This document shows, in pieces, positions 11,288 through 21,014 of a stretch of 46,511 bases of DNA. Numbering within the stretch: position 1 is the first letter of the stretch; each line of letters begins with the position of its first letter. The translations under genes and the position numbers were made by a program. The notes under the pieces were generated by a model. The model saw nothing but the letters and a program-made list of their open reading frames with translations, was not told the origin of the DNA and searched no databases. The DNA is from an uncultured Sphingomonas sp. (GTDB lineage Bacteria > Pseudomonadota > Alphaproteobacteria > Sphingomonadales > Sphingomonadaceae). The stretch lies in NCBI RefSeq assembly GCF_946478955.1, contig NZ_CAMLDL010000016.1, forward strand, positions 1-46,511, given 5' to 3'.

Positions 11288-12232
11288 CTATCGGGCTGGC
11301 GGCGGCGGCAGCCGCTGCTCCCGGGCACCGCTCTTGGGTCTGATGAAAATGCGGCGGAGAAGTGGAAAACGGTCGTGCGCCTCCGCTTCTATTTCGTCGA
11401 CCAACCACTCGACATCGCGCGCTGACATGTCATCGTCGAAATCGACCGCGACCATCGCCGTAATCTGATCCGGGGAGCTGTGCACGGTCAGCACATCGCC
11501 CACCCCATCAACACCCTTGCGCGCCGAGATCATGGCACGCAGGCCATCGACGATGTCCTCGTCCGCAGCTTCCCCGATCAACAATTGTTTCGATTCACGG
11601 GCAAGGATGAAAGCCGTGAATCCAAGGATGGCACCAATGACGACCGACGCTGCCCCATCCCAGCGCGGATCGCCCGTCAGCTGCGAGACCCCCAGGCCGC
11701 CAGCGGCAACAATGATGCCCAACATGGCCGCGCCATTTTCCAACAGGACGATAAAGCCGGGGGGATCTTTTGACCGCTGCACCGCCTCAACCCAGCCAAG
11801 CGCCCCCTTGGCCTGCCGGAACTCGTTGAACGCGCTGAGCGTCGATCCGCCTTCCAGAACGAAGGCGACCAGCAACACGACATAGGCGATCACCGGATCT
11901 ACCGCCGGCTCCGGCTCTCGGATGTGCAAAATGCCTTCGTAGATGGACACGCCCGCGCCGAGCGCGAATACCATCACCGCAACGACGAAGCTCCAGAAAT
12001 ACAGCTCGCGGCCATAGCCAAATGGATGAAGATGATCGGCGGGCTTTTGCGCGGCTTTGCGTCCCCACATGAGGAGAAGCTGATTGGTGCTGTCGACGAC
12101 CGAGTGCACCCCCTCCGTCAGCATGGCCGATGATCCGGTGATGGCCGCCGCGACAAATTTGGACGCGGCGATGCCAAGGTTCGCACCAAAGGCGATCCAC
12201 AGGGTCCGGTTATTGTGGCCGCCGGCGCTCAT
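11288..12232 (-). CDS. Cation diffusion facilitator transporter, ZnT9-like (paralogue 1)
   Basis: Inner-membrane divalent-cation transporter of 314 residues with about six transmembrane segments and a C-terminal cytoplasmic domain. The TM2 metal motif is EGVHSVVDS (His43, Asp47). In TM5 the paralogue encoded at 15222-16133 has Glu165-Asp166 (MEDTAA), while here it is Glu165-Asn166 (LENGAA). The EDxAA-type TM5 is characteristic of the SLC30A9-like subgroup, as I recall it. The ATG starts 4 nt after the stop of a secreted amidohydrolase, so the two are co-transcribed. Loss of the Asp may alter metal selectivity or turnover (inference). Confidence 0.88.
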   Translation of the reverse strand: MSAGGHNNRTLWIAFGANLGIAASKFVAAAITGSSAMLTEGVHSVVDSTNQLLLMWGRKAAQKPADHLHPFGYGRELYFWSFVVAVMVFALGAGVSIYEGILHIREPEPAVDPVIAYVVLLVAFVLEGGSTLSAFNEFRQAKGALGWVEAVQRSKDPPGFIVLLENGAAMLGIIVAAGGLGVSQLTGDPRWDGAASVVIGAILGFTAFILARESKQLLIGEAADEDIVDGLRAMISARKGVDGVGDVLTVHSSPDQITAMVAVDFDDDMSARDVEWLVDEIEAEAHDRFPLLRRIFIRPKSGAREQRLPPPPAR

Positions 12233-12236
12233 GGTT

Positions 12237-13523
12237 TTACCGCGCCCGTTCGATCAATGCCCCGCCCCTCACCACCGCATCCGGCTTTTCGAGTAGCCGA
12301 ACATCGCGGGTCGGATCACCGATCACCGCCACCATGTCGGCAAAGCGGCCAGGCTCAATAACGCCGACATCGCTGCGTCCCAACGCTTCTGACGCATTGA
12401 GCGTGGCCGCGCGGATCGCATCGAGCGGTGTCATCCCATATTCGACCATCACGGCGAATTGTTGGCCGACCATGTTATGCGGCATCACCCCCGCATCGGA
12501 CCCGAACACCATCCGCACCCCTGCCTTGTAGGCCTTGCGGAAATTGTCGCGCTGGACCTGGCCGATTTCGCGATCCTTGCGAATATTCTCTTCAAGCTCA
12601 CCGTTCTTTCGCCCTTCGGCCTGCGTATAGTCTGTATTCTTGATATCCATCGAGAACCACACGGGCCGCTTGCGCGCGAGCGCCAACTTGATGCTTTCGT
12701 CGTCGGCCAGGCTGGCATGCTCGATCGTGTCAATCCCGGCACGAATAGAGGCGTTGATCCCGCTCGCCCCATGGGCATGCGCCGCAACACGTAGCCCCTG
12801 CATATGCGCCTCATCGGCAATCGCCCGAAGCTCGTCTTCAGTCAGCTGCTGCTGTCCCGGCGTATCCCCGCGCGAGAAAACGCCGCCGGTCGCGCAAACC
12901 TTGATCACTTCGGCGCCGAATTTGCGTTGACGGCGAACCTGATATTTCAGTTCCTCCGGATTGTCGCCAATACCCTCTTCCTTTTCCTTCTTCTGAAGGC
13001 TGGGCGGCAAATAGGTGTCGTCGCAATGCCCCCCGGTCGCGCCAAGCGCATGGCCAGCCGGAACGATCCGAGGACCAACCGCATAACCATTGTCGATCGC
13101 CTGCTTCAGACCAACATCTTCCCAGTCGCTCGACCCGACAACTCGAATAGTGGTGAAACCGCCGTCCAGCATGGCCCGCGCGGTGCCGACCGCAGCGATG
13201 GGCCAGAAGGCATCGGTATATTCCAGAAAGCGATAACCGCCGATATCCGCCGGGCTGAGGTGGGTATGCATGTCGATAAGGCCGGGGACTAGCGTCCGCC
13301 CGCTCATGTCCACATGCTTTACGTCGCTGCCCCAGCGCACCGTGCGCGCATCGGCGATCGAGGTGATATGGCCATCATCGCCAATGAAAATGGCGGGGTG
13401 TTCGACATATTTGCCGGTGCGAACGTCGAGATAGCGATCCGCCGTCACAACCGTCTGTTCTGCGAGCGCCGGAACTGCGAGCGCAACGATCGACGCGGCG
13501 GCCAGCACAAAATGACGAACCAT
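12237..13523 (-). CDS. Secreted metal-dependent amidohydrolase (paralogue)
   Basis: Second periplasmic amidohydrolase of the window, 428 residues. A signal peptide (MVRHFVLAAASIVALAVPAL, cleavage near ALA-EQ) precedes a full set of metal ligands: His86/His88 (DMHTH), Lys208 (VIKVCATGG), His249/His251 (AHAHG), His269 (EHAS) and Asp343 (GSDAG). The ATG at 13523 has AAGGGGG 5 nt upstream; an in-frame start 7 codons earlier is less likely. It lies 10 nt after the sulfotransferase-like gene and 4 nt before the CDF transporter. Metal supply by the transporter to a metalloenzyme is possible but unproven. Confidence 0.88.
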   Translation of the reverse strand: MVRHFVLAAASIVALAVPALAEQTVVTADRYLDVRTGKYVEHPAIFIGDDGHITSIADARTVRWGSDVKHVDMSGRTLVPGLIDMHTHLSPADIGGYRFLEYTDAFWPIAAVGTARAMLDGGFTTIRVVGSSDWEDVGLKQAIDNGYAVGPRIVPAGHALGATGGHCDDTYLPPSLQKKEKEEGIGDNPEELKYQVRRQRKFGAEVIKVCATGGVFSRGDTPGQQQLTEDELRAIADEAHMQGLRVAAHAHGASGINASIRAGIDTIEHASLADDESIKLALARKRPVWFSMDIKNTDYTQAEGRKNGELEENIRKDREIGQVQRDNFRKAYKAGVRMVFGSDAGVMPHNMVGQQFAVMVEYGMTPLDAIRAATLNASEALGRSDVGVIEPGRFADMVAVIGDPTRDVRLLEKPDAVVRGGALIERAR

Positions 13524-13533
13524 GATTCCCCCC

Positions 13534-14259
13534 TTAAAGCGCAAATGACTTTAGGTGGTGGTAGTCCTCGAGGCAGGCGTCGGCAACGGCCTGCAATGCA
13601 TCGGCAAGTTTTGGCGCGCCGCCGCGTCCCGGCTGCTCGAAACCCGTCGAGGATTCGACACGGCCGTACCAATGCGCCGCCCATACGCCGTCTGCGGGGT
13701 GCCGACCTGCTTGCCAATGCAGCATCGACCGGTCCCAGCGGATCGAAAGTGCATTGCACAAGGCCTTCAGCTTTGCCGCTGGATTTGCAAGGATGTCGGC
13801 ACCATCGACGACCGGCGGCGGCCGTCCCTGCCGGTCACATTCCCGATCAAAGAATTGCCGCTGAGCCCGAAGACCAAGGTCGTCGGCCGTCACGGCATCG
13901 CGCTTCTTGGCATAGCTGGCGGCCATCAGCGTTGGATCGCGGATCAGAAATGCGTTGGTGACGCCCTTTAACTCATCCGGCGCAACCGGCCCAACCATAT
14001 GGTGCGCCATCTGCTTCTGATACCAGATTGACGAGCCATCGGGCGCGTCCCCGCCCATGGCCTCCGCCACCGTCGCCCAATCACATTCCATCGATGCGAT
14101 TACTTGATCGGCCATAGGGTGATCTGCGCCGCTATGCTTCAGGAAGGCGCCGTAAAAGGGTTCGTCGCTGACGCATGTGTCTGGGCGGGCGGAGAAGCTG
14201 CGCATCATCGCGGTCGAGATATTCCGCGGTCCCGACCACATGGCGATGCGCAAGGTCAT
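13534..14259 (-). CDS. Sulfotransferase-like P-loop protein coupled to aminotransferase
   Basis: A 241-residue protein starting MTLRIAMWSGPRNISTAMMRSF. The SGPRNIST segment resembles the PAPS 5'-phosphosulfate loop of sulfotransferases, and IRDP at about residue 109 with later DR/W motifs also fits that fold. It overlaps the aminotransferase stop by 4 nt (ATGA), so translation is coupled. Related P-loop domains occur fused to branched-chain aminotransferase-like domains in plants, as I recall, which supports a shared pathway. Whether it transfers sulfate is unknown. The amino acid-derived substrate is inferred from the partner only. Confidence 0.7.
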   Translation of the reverse strand: MTLRIAMWSGPRNISTAMMRSFSARPDTCVSDEPFYGAFLKHSGADHPMADQVIASMECDWATVAEAMGGDAPDGSSIWYQKQMAHHMVGPVAPDELKGVTNAFLIRDPTLMAASYAKKRDAVTADDLGLRAQRQFFDRECDRQGRPPPVVDGADILANPAAKLKALCNALSIRWDRSMLHWQAGRHPADGVWAAHWYGRVESSTGFEQPGRGGAPKLADALQAVADACLEDYHHLKSFAL

Positions 14260-15176
14260 GCGACGTCGCGTTCCAATCGCGCGAGGTACAATTGTTGCAA
14301 TCGCTCGATCATCGGTCCGCGCTCTGTTGAAATCACGCGGCCATCAACCACCCCGACCGGGGCCACGCCCGCAAAGGTACCCGTGGTGAAGGCTTCATCC
14401 GCGCCATAAACATCGGTCAGCGAGAAATTGCGTTCATACACAGGGATTCCTGCCTCTCGCGCAATCTCAATGACCATCCCGCGCGTAATCCCGTCGAGGC
14501 AATAATCGCCGCTCGACGTCCAAATCTCGCCGTTCCGAACGATGAAGAAATGCGTCGAATTGCACGTCGCGACAAAACCGTGCGGGTCCAGCATCAACGC
14601 CTCGTCCGCTCCCGCCTCTGCCGCCTGGATACAGGCGGTGATGCAATTGAGCTTGCTGTGCGAATTGAGCTTCGGGTCCTGCACATCGGGATAACCGCGC
14701 CGAACATGGACCGTGAACAAGCGCAGCATTCGCGTGGCGGTTTCAGGCGTCGGCGCCTTCCACTCCGGTATGATGACGATGGTCGCGGGCGAAATCACTA
14801 CGCGCGGGTCCTGGTAGGGCGTCGAGCGCACCCCGCGAGTCACCATCAGGCGGATATGGACACCGTCCGCGTCATCCATCCCATTGGCTTCCAGCACCGA
14901 ATAGAGCCGCCGCACCATTTCTTCGCGGCTGATCCCGATATCCATCGCAATCGCCTTGGCCCCCCGCCACAGCCTGTCGAGGTGGCGGTCGAGGAAGGCG
15001 ATCCTGCCGCGATGAACACGCACCCCCTCCCAAACGCCGTCCCCCAGCATGAAGCCGCTGTCGAACACGCTGACCACCGCCTGCGGGCGCGGGACATGCG
15101 TGCCGCTGACGTCGATCAGCACCTGCTCGTTACGCGGGTCGGGGACGAAATGGTGGGTGCCGGTCGCGTTGGTCAT
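14256..15176 (-). CDS. Class-IV (branched-chain type) aminotransferase
   Basis: PLP-dependent aminotransferase of 306 residues. The fold type IV pattern is clear: FDSGFMLGDGVWEG near residue 38, the PLP lysine in NSHSKLNC (about residue 174), and EAFTTGTFAGVAPV near the C-terminus. It could act on branched-chain amino acids, D-amino acids or 4-amino-4-deoxychorismate; the motifs favour the BCAT-like group. I see no good Shine-Dalgarno before the ATG at 15176. The downstream sulfotransferase-like gene starts inside its stop codon, so the two proteins are made together. Confidence 0.82.
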   Translation of the reverse strand: MTNATGTHHFVPDPRNEQVLIDVSGTHVPRPQAVVSVFDSGFMLGDGVWEGVRVHRGRIAFLDRHLDRLWRGAKAIAMDIGISREEMVRRLYSVLEANGMDDADGVHIRLMVTRGVRSTPYQDPRVVISPATIVIIPEWKAPTPETATRMLRLFTVHVRRGYPDVQDPKLNSHSKLNCITACIQAAEAGADEALMLDPHGFVATCNSTHFFIVRNGEIWTSSGDYCLDGITRGMVIEIAREAGIPVYERNFSLTDVYGADEAFTTGTFAGVAPVGVVDGRVISTERGPMIERLQQLYLARLERDVA

Positions 15177-15221
15177 ATGGAGGACGCTAACGCAGAGGCG
15201 AACGAAGTCCAGCGATACCGT

Positions 15222-16133
15222 TCACACCAGATTGTCGGGGCTCAAATAAATTTCGCGGACGGTCGGCCAGGCCGCGCGAATGTCGTCCTTCAACTGCATC
15301 GCCAGACGCTCCAGTTCGCCCACCGTCATGTCGTCGCGGAAATTGGCGGCCACCATAACGACGACATGGTCGGGACCGGCCTGAACCGTGCGAAACCGGC
15401 CGATGCTGCTGACTGCCGGATTAGCCTTGATCAGCGCGCTGACCGATGCTTCCAGCTCCGGGTCGGCGCGCTCGCCCATCAACAGTGCCTTACTCTCGGT
15501 GGCCAGAAGGATCGCGGTCGCCGCCAGCACAAGGCCGATGACGATCGATCCGACGCCATCCCAGCGCCCATCGCCGGTCCATATGGAGAGCCCGAGTGCT
15601 GCAGCGGCAACAACGATGCCGATCACCGCTGCCGTATCCTCCATCAACACCGCGAACAGCGACGGGTCTTTCGATTTGCGGATTGCCGCGATCCAGCCCA
15701 GGTCGCCACGGGTCGACGCGAATTGCCGCCGCGCGACGAACAAGGATGTTCCTTCCAACACCAAGGCAATGCCAAGGACCGCGAAGGCGATTGTCGGCGA
15801 TGTTGCCTCTTCGGGATGAAGGACGTGGCGGATGCCCTGATAAATTGACACGCCCGCGCCCAGTGCGAACACCATCAGCGCGACGATGAAGGCCCAGAAA
15901 TATTCCTCCCGCCCATAGCCGAACGGGCGGTCCTTATCGGCGGGCTTTTGCGCCTGTCGCTTACCGAACATCAGCAGGATTTCGTTAATGGAATCGACCA
16001 GCGAGTGAACGCCCTCGGCCTGCATCGAGGACGAACCTGTCATCGCAGCCGCAACGAATTTGGCGACGGCAATGCCCAGGTTGGCGAACATCGCCGCCCA
16101 AATCGCCAAATTGCTTTTCACCGCCGATTTCAT
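15222..16133 (-). CDS. Cation diffusion facilitator transporter, ZnT9-like (paralogue 2)
   Basis: Inner-membrane cation transporter of 303 residues that aligns with the product of 11288-12232 without gaps over the first 180 residues. Metal motifs are complete: EGVHSLVDS in TM2 (His43, Asp47) and MEDTAA in TM5 (Glu165, Asp166). Basic residues between TM2 and TM3 (GKRQAQKPADKDRPFGYGRE) are typical of the subgroup. It starts 21 nt after the lpd stop, which makes read-through from the pyruvate dehydrogenase genes likely. Substrate is probably Zn, Mn or Co; it cannot be chosen from sequence alone. Confidence 0.88.
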   Translation of the reverse strand: MKSAVKSNLAIWAAMFANLGIAVAKFVAAAMTGSSSMQAEGVHSLVDSINEILLMFGKRQAQKPADKDRPFGYGREEYFWAFIVALMVFALGAGVSIYQGIRHVLHPEEATSPTIAFAVLGIALVLEGTSLFVARRQFASTRGDLGWIAAIRKSKDPSLFAVLMEDTAAVIGIVVAAAALGLSIWTGDGRWDGVGSIVIGLVLAATAILLATESKALLMGERADPELEASVSALIKANPAVSSIGRFRTVQAGPDHVVVMVAANFRDDMTVGELERLAMQLKDDIRAAWPTVREIYLSPDNLV

Positions 16134-16154
16134 CGAAGGTTGAAGCGATGCGCG

Positions 16155-17573
<1,419 letters not shown>

Positions 17574-17574
17574 C

Positions 17575-17958
17575 TTATGCTTCCTCTGCCGCGACAGCGC
17601 GCGGTCTTCCTTCTGAATCAATCGCGACGAAGGTGAACACCCCAGACGCCACGTGAAATTCCCGCTCGCCATCACGTTCGCGGGCGACGGCTTCGGCGCG
17701 GATGGTCATGCTGGTGCGGCCTTGCCGCTCAATATCCGCATAGACCGAGATTTCGTCGCCCACCGACGGCGCGCCCGTAAATTGCAGGTCATTGCCCGCA
17801 ACCACGACGCATTTCCCTTTGGCGGTGCGCGAGGCGAGACTACCCGCCGCCAGCGCCATCTGGCTCATCAACCAACCACCAAAAATTCCGCCATAAGGGT
17901 TGGTGTCGGTCGGCATCGCGGTGACGCGAATGAGGGGGATGCGATCCGGCAAGGTCAT
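17575..17958 (-). CDS. Hotdog-fold acyl-CoA thioesterase, YciA-like
   Basis: Small cytosolic thioesterase-like protein of 127 residues. The core motif is NPYGGIFGGWLMSQMALAAG, which parallels YciA NANGDIFGGWIMSQMDMGGA. Two acidic residues of YciA, including the Asp shown to be catalytic in H. influenzae YciA, are Gly and Ala here. It may therefore use another residue, such as the Asp of AGNDLQF, or have changed function. The start overlaps the 70-aa gene stop (ATGA) and the stop lies 1 nt before lpd. A role in acetyl-CoA or acyl-CoA balance next to pyruvate dehydrogenase is inferred. Confidence 0.82.
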   Translation of the reverse strand: MTLPDRIPLIRVTAMPTDTNPYGGIFGGWLMSQMALAAGSLASRTAKGKCVVVAGNDLQFTGAPSVGDEISVYADIERQGRTSMTIRAEAVARERDGEREFHVASGVFTFVAIDSEGRPRAVAAEEA

Positions 17959-18167
17959 CCGCGATGCCAGTTAAAGAAAAGCCTGAGCCCGATGGTCGCG
18001 ATGACAAATACCGGAATTGAAATGAGCAAACCGGGCGATTGTTCGAATGGATGAATGGTGCCGACACTGGTCCACCCCGACATCCACACACCGTCGCGCC
18101 CGCCCAATATCATCGGCAACAAAATCGCCAGGCTGGCGCCGACGAGCATGGCCGACATCCACCTCAT
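17955..18167 (-). CDS. Small two-helix membrane protein in the pdhC-lpd operon
   Basis: A 70-residue hypothetical protein with two likely transmembrane helices (about residues 5-22 and 47-66) joined by a Gly/Trp-rich loop. It is supported mainly by its tight packing. Its ATG follows the pdhC TAA without a gap (TAAATG), and its TGA overlaps the thioesterase ATG by 4 nt. I do not recognise the family. A conserved place between pdhC and lpd would argue for a link to the pyruvate dehydrogenase complex or its membrane surroundings. Confidence 0.65.
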   Translation of the reverse strand: MRWMSAMLVGASLAILLPMILGGRDGVWMSGWTSVGTIHPFEQSPGLLISIPVFVIATIGLRLFFNWHRG

Positions 18168-19457
18168 TTAGGCGACCAGCCCCATCGGGTTCTCGCAAAG
18201 CTCCTTAAACACCTTCATCAGCTTTGCCCCATCGGCACCATCAATCGCCCGGTGGTCGAAGCTACCGGTGGCGGACATGATGGTCGCAATCTGTAGGCTG
18301 TCGTCGATGACGTACGGCCGCTTCTCGCCCGCGCCGATGGCCATGATCATTGCCTGCGGCGGATTGATGACGGCTTCGAACTGCTTGATGCCGTACATGC
18401 CCATGTTGGACAGGCTGGCAGTGCCGCCCTGATATTCGTGGGGCTGCAGCTTGCCTTCCTTGGCGCGCTCGGCAAGCTCCTTCATCTCGGTCGAAATCTT
18501 GCTGATCGCCTTGTCATTCGCGCCCGAAATGATCGGGGTGATGAGGCCGCCCGGAATGCTGACCGCCACCGAAATATCGGCGCGGGTGTATTTGATCAGT
18601 TGGTCGCCGGCGAAGCTGACATTGCACTCCGGCACCTCGATCAGGGAGACGGCAAGCGCCTTGATCAGCATGTCGTTGACGCTGAGCTTCACCCCGCGAC
18701 TGGAAAGGCCCGCGTTGAGTTCGCCGCGCAGCTTCAGCAGCTTGTCGAGGTTCACATCGACCGTGAGGTAGATGTGCGGCACCTGCTGCTTCGATTCGGT
18801 CAGGCGGCGCGCAATCGTCTTGCGCATATTCGACAGCTTGACCGCTTCGTGTGGGATGTCGCCCGGATCGACTGCGGCGAGCTGCGGGGTCGGTGCCGAA
18901 GCGGTCGCCGGAGCCGGCGCAGCGGCCTGCGGTGCAGCTTTCGCCCCACCAGCGGCGGCGCCCAGATCAGCGCGAACAATACGCCCGCCTGGACCACTGC
19001 CTGTCAGGCTCGCCAGATCAATTCCCTGCGCATCGGCAAGCCGACGCGCCAGCGGCGAGGCTTTGATGCGATCGCCGGTGTCTGATCTGGCGGCGACTGG
19101 AGCGGCGACGGCTACCGGGGCAGACACCGCAGCGGGAGCGGCCGACGCTGCGGCCACCTTCGGCGCTTCGGCGGCCGGCGCAGGCGCCGCGGCGGGCACC
19201 GCATCGGCTGCCTCGCCTTCTTCACCGATCATTGCAATCGCCGTACCGACTTTCACGGCGTCGGTCCCCTCCGGCACAAGAATTTTCAGTACGACGCCTT
19301 CGTCGACCGCTTCGAATTCCATCGTCGCCTTGTCGGTTTCGATCTCTGCCAGGATATCGCCCGAAGACACCGTATCGCCTTCCTTCACCAGCCATTTGGC
19401 AAGCGTGCCTTCCTCCATGGTCGGGGAGAGGGCGGGCATCTTCAGTTCGATCGGCAT
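18168..19457 (-). CDS. pdhC: Pyruvate dehydrogenase E2, dihydrolipoyl acetyltransferase
   Basis: Core E2 subunit that moves acetyl groups from lipoyl arms to CoA. The 429 residues contain one lipoyl domain with the modified Lys43 in [12 protein letters not shown] and an Ala/Pro-rich linker. A peripheral subunit-binding domain follows ([24 protein letters not shown], split about 132-155), then the catalytic domain ending [13 protein letters not shown] (His402, Asp406). The ATG at 19457 has AGGAAGAG ahead. E1 alpha and beta genes are not adjacent: the upstream neighbour is a divergent universal stress protein. Confidence 0.95.
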   Translation of the reverse strand: MPIELKMPALSPTMEEGTLAKWLVKEGDTVSSGDILAEIETDKATMEFEAVDEGVVLKILVPEGTDAVKVGTAIAMIGEEGEAADAVPAAAPAPAAEAPKVAAASAAPAAVSAPVAVAAPVAARSDTGDRIKASPLARRLADAQGIDLASLTGSGPGGRIVRADLGAAAGGAKAAPQAAAPAPATASAPTPQLAAVDPGDIPHEAVKLSNMRKTIARRLTESKQQVPHIYLTVDVNLDKLLKLRGELNAGLSSRGVKLSVNDMLIKALAVSLIEVPECNVSFAGDQLIKYTRADISVAVSIPGGLITPIISGANDKAISKISTEMKELAERAKEGKLQPHEYQGGTASLSNMGMYGIKQFEAVINPPQAMIMAIGAGEKRPYVIDDSLQIATIMSATGSFDHRAIDGADGAKLMKVFKELCENPMGLVA

Positions 19458-19590
19458 GGACTCTTCCTGGCTAGCGTCTTTGTCCCGGCACAAAGGCCAA
19501 AGCGGCCCCGGGGTCAACCCCATCTGCGCCGCCAAACCTTGCCAGAACGCGCCGTTTGCCGCAGCGTCGGCAGCGACAAGGGGACAATCC

Positions 19591-20049
19591 ATGGCTCGCA
19601 CCTATCTGGTGGTGATTGACGATAGCGCCGAAGCCCGCACCGCGTTGCATTTTGCGGCGCGGCGGGCGTCGAAGACGAATGGCGCCGTCGAAGTGCTCGC
19701 CGTCGTTGAACCACAGGATTTTGTCCAATGGGGCGGCGTCCAGGCAGCGATCGAGGAAGAACAACGGCTGCGAATCGAAGCAAGTATCGCGGCATCGGTT
19801 GGCGAAATCATGGACGCGGCGGGGATTAAGCCGACGGTCGTGGTTCGACAGGGCGAGCCGATTGCGGCACTGCGCGGCTACATCGGCACCCGCGACGATG
19901 TGGCGGCGCTGGTGCTTGGTGCCGCCGCATCAGGCAACCCTGGCCCACTTGTTAGCAATCTGACCGGCGCCGACGCAGGCAAATTGCCGTGCCCGGTCAT
20001 GATTATCCCTGGCGGCCTCAGCTTCGACGATATCGACCGAATGAGTTAA
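19591..20049 (+). CDS. Universal stress protein family (UspA-like)
   Basis: Cytosolic nucleotide-binding stress protein of 152 residues. N-terminal [20 protein letters not shown] and C-terminal [17 protein letters not shown] then PVMIIPGG follow the Usp fold. The G-2X-G-9X-G(S/T) ATP loop is only loosely kept, so ATP binding is uncertain. The ATG at 19591 has AAGGGG 8 nt upstream, and a much longer in-frame extension is antisense to pdhC and rejected. It is divergent from pdhC (133-nt gap), and its stop overlaps that of the methionine sulfoxide reductase gene. Confidence 0.82.
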   Translation: MARTYLVVIDDSAEARTALHFAARRASKTNGAVEVLAVVEPQDFVQWGGVQAAIEEEQRLRIEASIAASVGEIMDAAGIKPTVVVRQGEPIAALRGYIGTRDDVAALVLGAAASGNPGPLVSNLTGADAGKLPCPVMIIPGGLSFDDIDRMS

Positions 20050-20525
20050 ATTGCGCGGGCGAGGATCGCCGCAAGCCGTTGACCGCCCACCGCATCTTCA
20101 TTTGTGAATCGCGATGCCTGCGGGCTGTCCAAATCCAGCACCGCGATCAGGTCGCCGCCGCGCACGATTGGCACTACCAGTTCACTTCGCGACGCTGCAT
20201 CGCAAGCGATGTGGCCGGGAAAGGCGTGGACATCGTCGACGAGTTGGGTTTCCAGAGTCGACGCCGCCGCGCCGCATACGCCCTTGCCGAACGGAATACG
20301 GATGCACGCCGCGCGACCTTGGAACGGTCCGAGCACAAGTTCGCCGCCAACATTGCGATAGAAACCTGCCCAATTGAGGTCCGGCAACGTCTCCCAGATC
20401 AGCGCGGCGACGTTGGCCATATTGGCGACGCCGTCCGGCTCACCTGCAACCAACGCCTCAAGGGCCGCGGCCAGTTCATCATACATGGCGGCCTTGTCAG
20501 TGGCAGCAATTTTGAAGTCGTACAT
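20046..20525 (-). CDS. msrC: Free methionine-(R)-sulfoxide reductase, GAF type
   Basis: GAF-domain enzyme that reduces free Met-R-sulfoxide using thioredoxin. The 159-residue product has three cysteines, Cys74, Cys84 and Cys108, with the same 10- and 24-residue spacing as Cys84/94/118 of E. coli fRMsr. GKGVCG and DVHAFPGHIACDAASRSELVVPI are the family motifs. The ATG at 20525 gives the normal length. The stop shares bases with the convergent uspA stop, and a dispersed palindromic repeat lies immediately upstream of the start. Confidence 0.92.
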   Translation of the reverse strand: MYDFKIAATDKAAMYDELAAALEALVAGEPDGVANMANVAALIWETLPDLNWAGFYRNVGGELVLGPFQGRAACIRIPFGKGVCGAAASTLETQLVDDVHAFPGHIACDAASRSELVVPIVRGGDLIAVLDLDSPQASRFTNEDAVGGQRLAAILARAI

Positions 20526-20535
20526 AACACCTCCT

Positions 20536-20612
20536 TCGTCGTTGCGAGGAGCGTAACAACGCGGCAATCAAGCTGCGCCGCTGGATTGCTTCGCTGCGCT
20601 CGCAATGACGAG
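20536..20612. repeat. Dispersed palindromic repeat (REP-like) between msrC and arfB
   Basis: The segment carries outer inverted arms TCGTCGTTGCGAGGAGCG and, at the other end, CGCTGCGCTCGCAATGACGA. Inside lies GCAATC-N14-GATTGC. Read on the minus strand it resembles the common alphaproteobacterial interspersed repeat TCATTGCGAGCGCAGCGAAG. Only this copy is seen in the window. It fills the msrC-arfB gap almost exactly. Confidence 0.7.
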
Positions 20613-21014
20613 TTAATAATCCGTCACCTTGCCCCGCCCGGCCTTGACGGTGCTTCGGCTCTTCTTCGCATCGACCCGTTTCGCCTTTGCGGCCCTGCTC
20701 GGCTTTGTCGGGCGGCGCTTCGCCTGCACGACATGGGCCTCGGCAATCATCTCCGCAAGACGGGCGCGGGCATCTTCGCGGTTGGCATCCTGTGTGCGAT
20801 ATTTGCGCGCAACGATCAGCAGCTCGCCACCGCTCGTCATCCGGCTGCCCGCGATGACCTTCAGCTTGGCATAGGCCACCGGGCTCAGGCCAAGCTTGAA
20901 TACGTCGACGCGCAGCTGCACCGCCGTCGCAACTTTGTTGACGTTCTGCCCACCCGGCCCCGTCGCTGCGAGGAATTTCTCGCTCAGCGCCTCTTCGGGT
21001 ATGTCAAACGCCAC
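20613..21014 (-). CDS. arfB: Alternative ribosome-rescue factor / peptidyl-tRNA hydrolase ArfB
   Basis: Codon-independent rescue factor that hydrolyses peptidyl-tRNA on stalled ribosomes. The catalytic loop ATGPGGQNVNKVATAVQLR places GGQ at residues 21-23. The C-terminus is a Lys/Arg-rich tail (QAKRRPTKPSRAAKAKR) that enters the mRNA channel in ArfB. I chose a GTG start at 21014, giving 133 residues beginning (V/M)AFDIPEEAL, as in the family; a TTG 13 codons upstream is possible. The GTG start overlaps the pseudouridine synthase stop by 11 nt. Confidence 0.9.
   Translation of the reverse strand: MAFDIPEEALSEKFLAATGPGGQNVNKVATAVQLRVDVFKLGLSPVAYAKLKVIAGSRMTSGGELLIVARKYRTQDANREDARARLAEMIAEAHVVQAKRRPTKPSRAAKAKRVDAKKSRSTVKAGRGKVTDY

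Noticed and set aside
18772..19590. A 5' extension of the UspA-like frame by about 270 codons
   Set aside because: It is antisense to pdhC, has Ala/Ser/Pro-rich random composition, and the ATG at 19591 has a good ribosome site.
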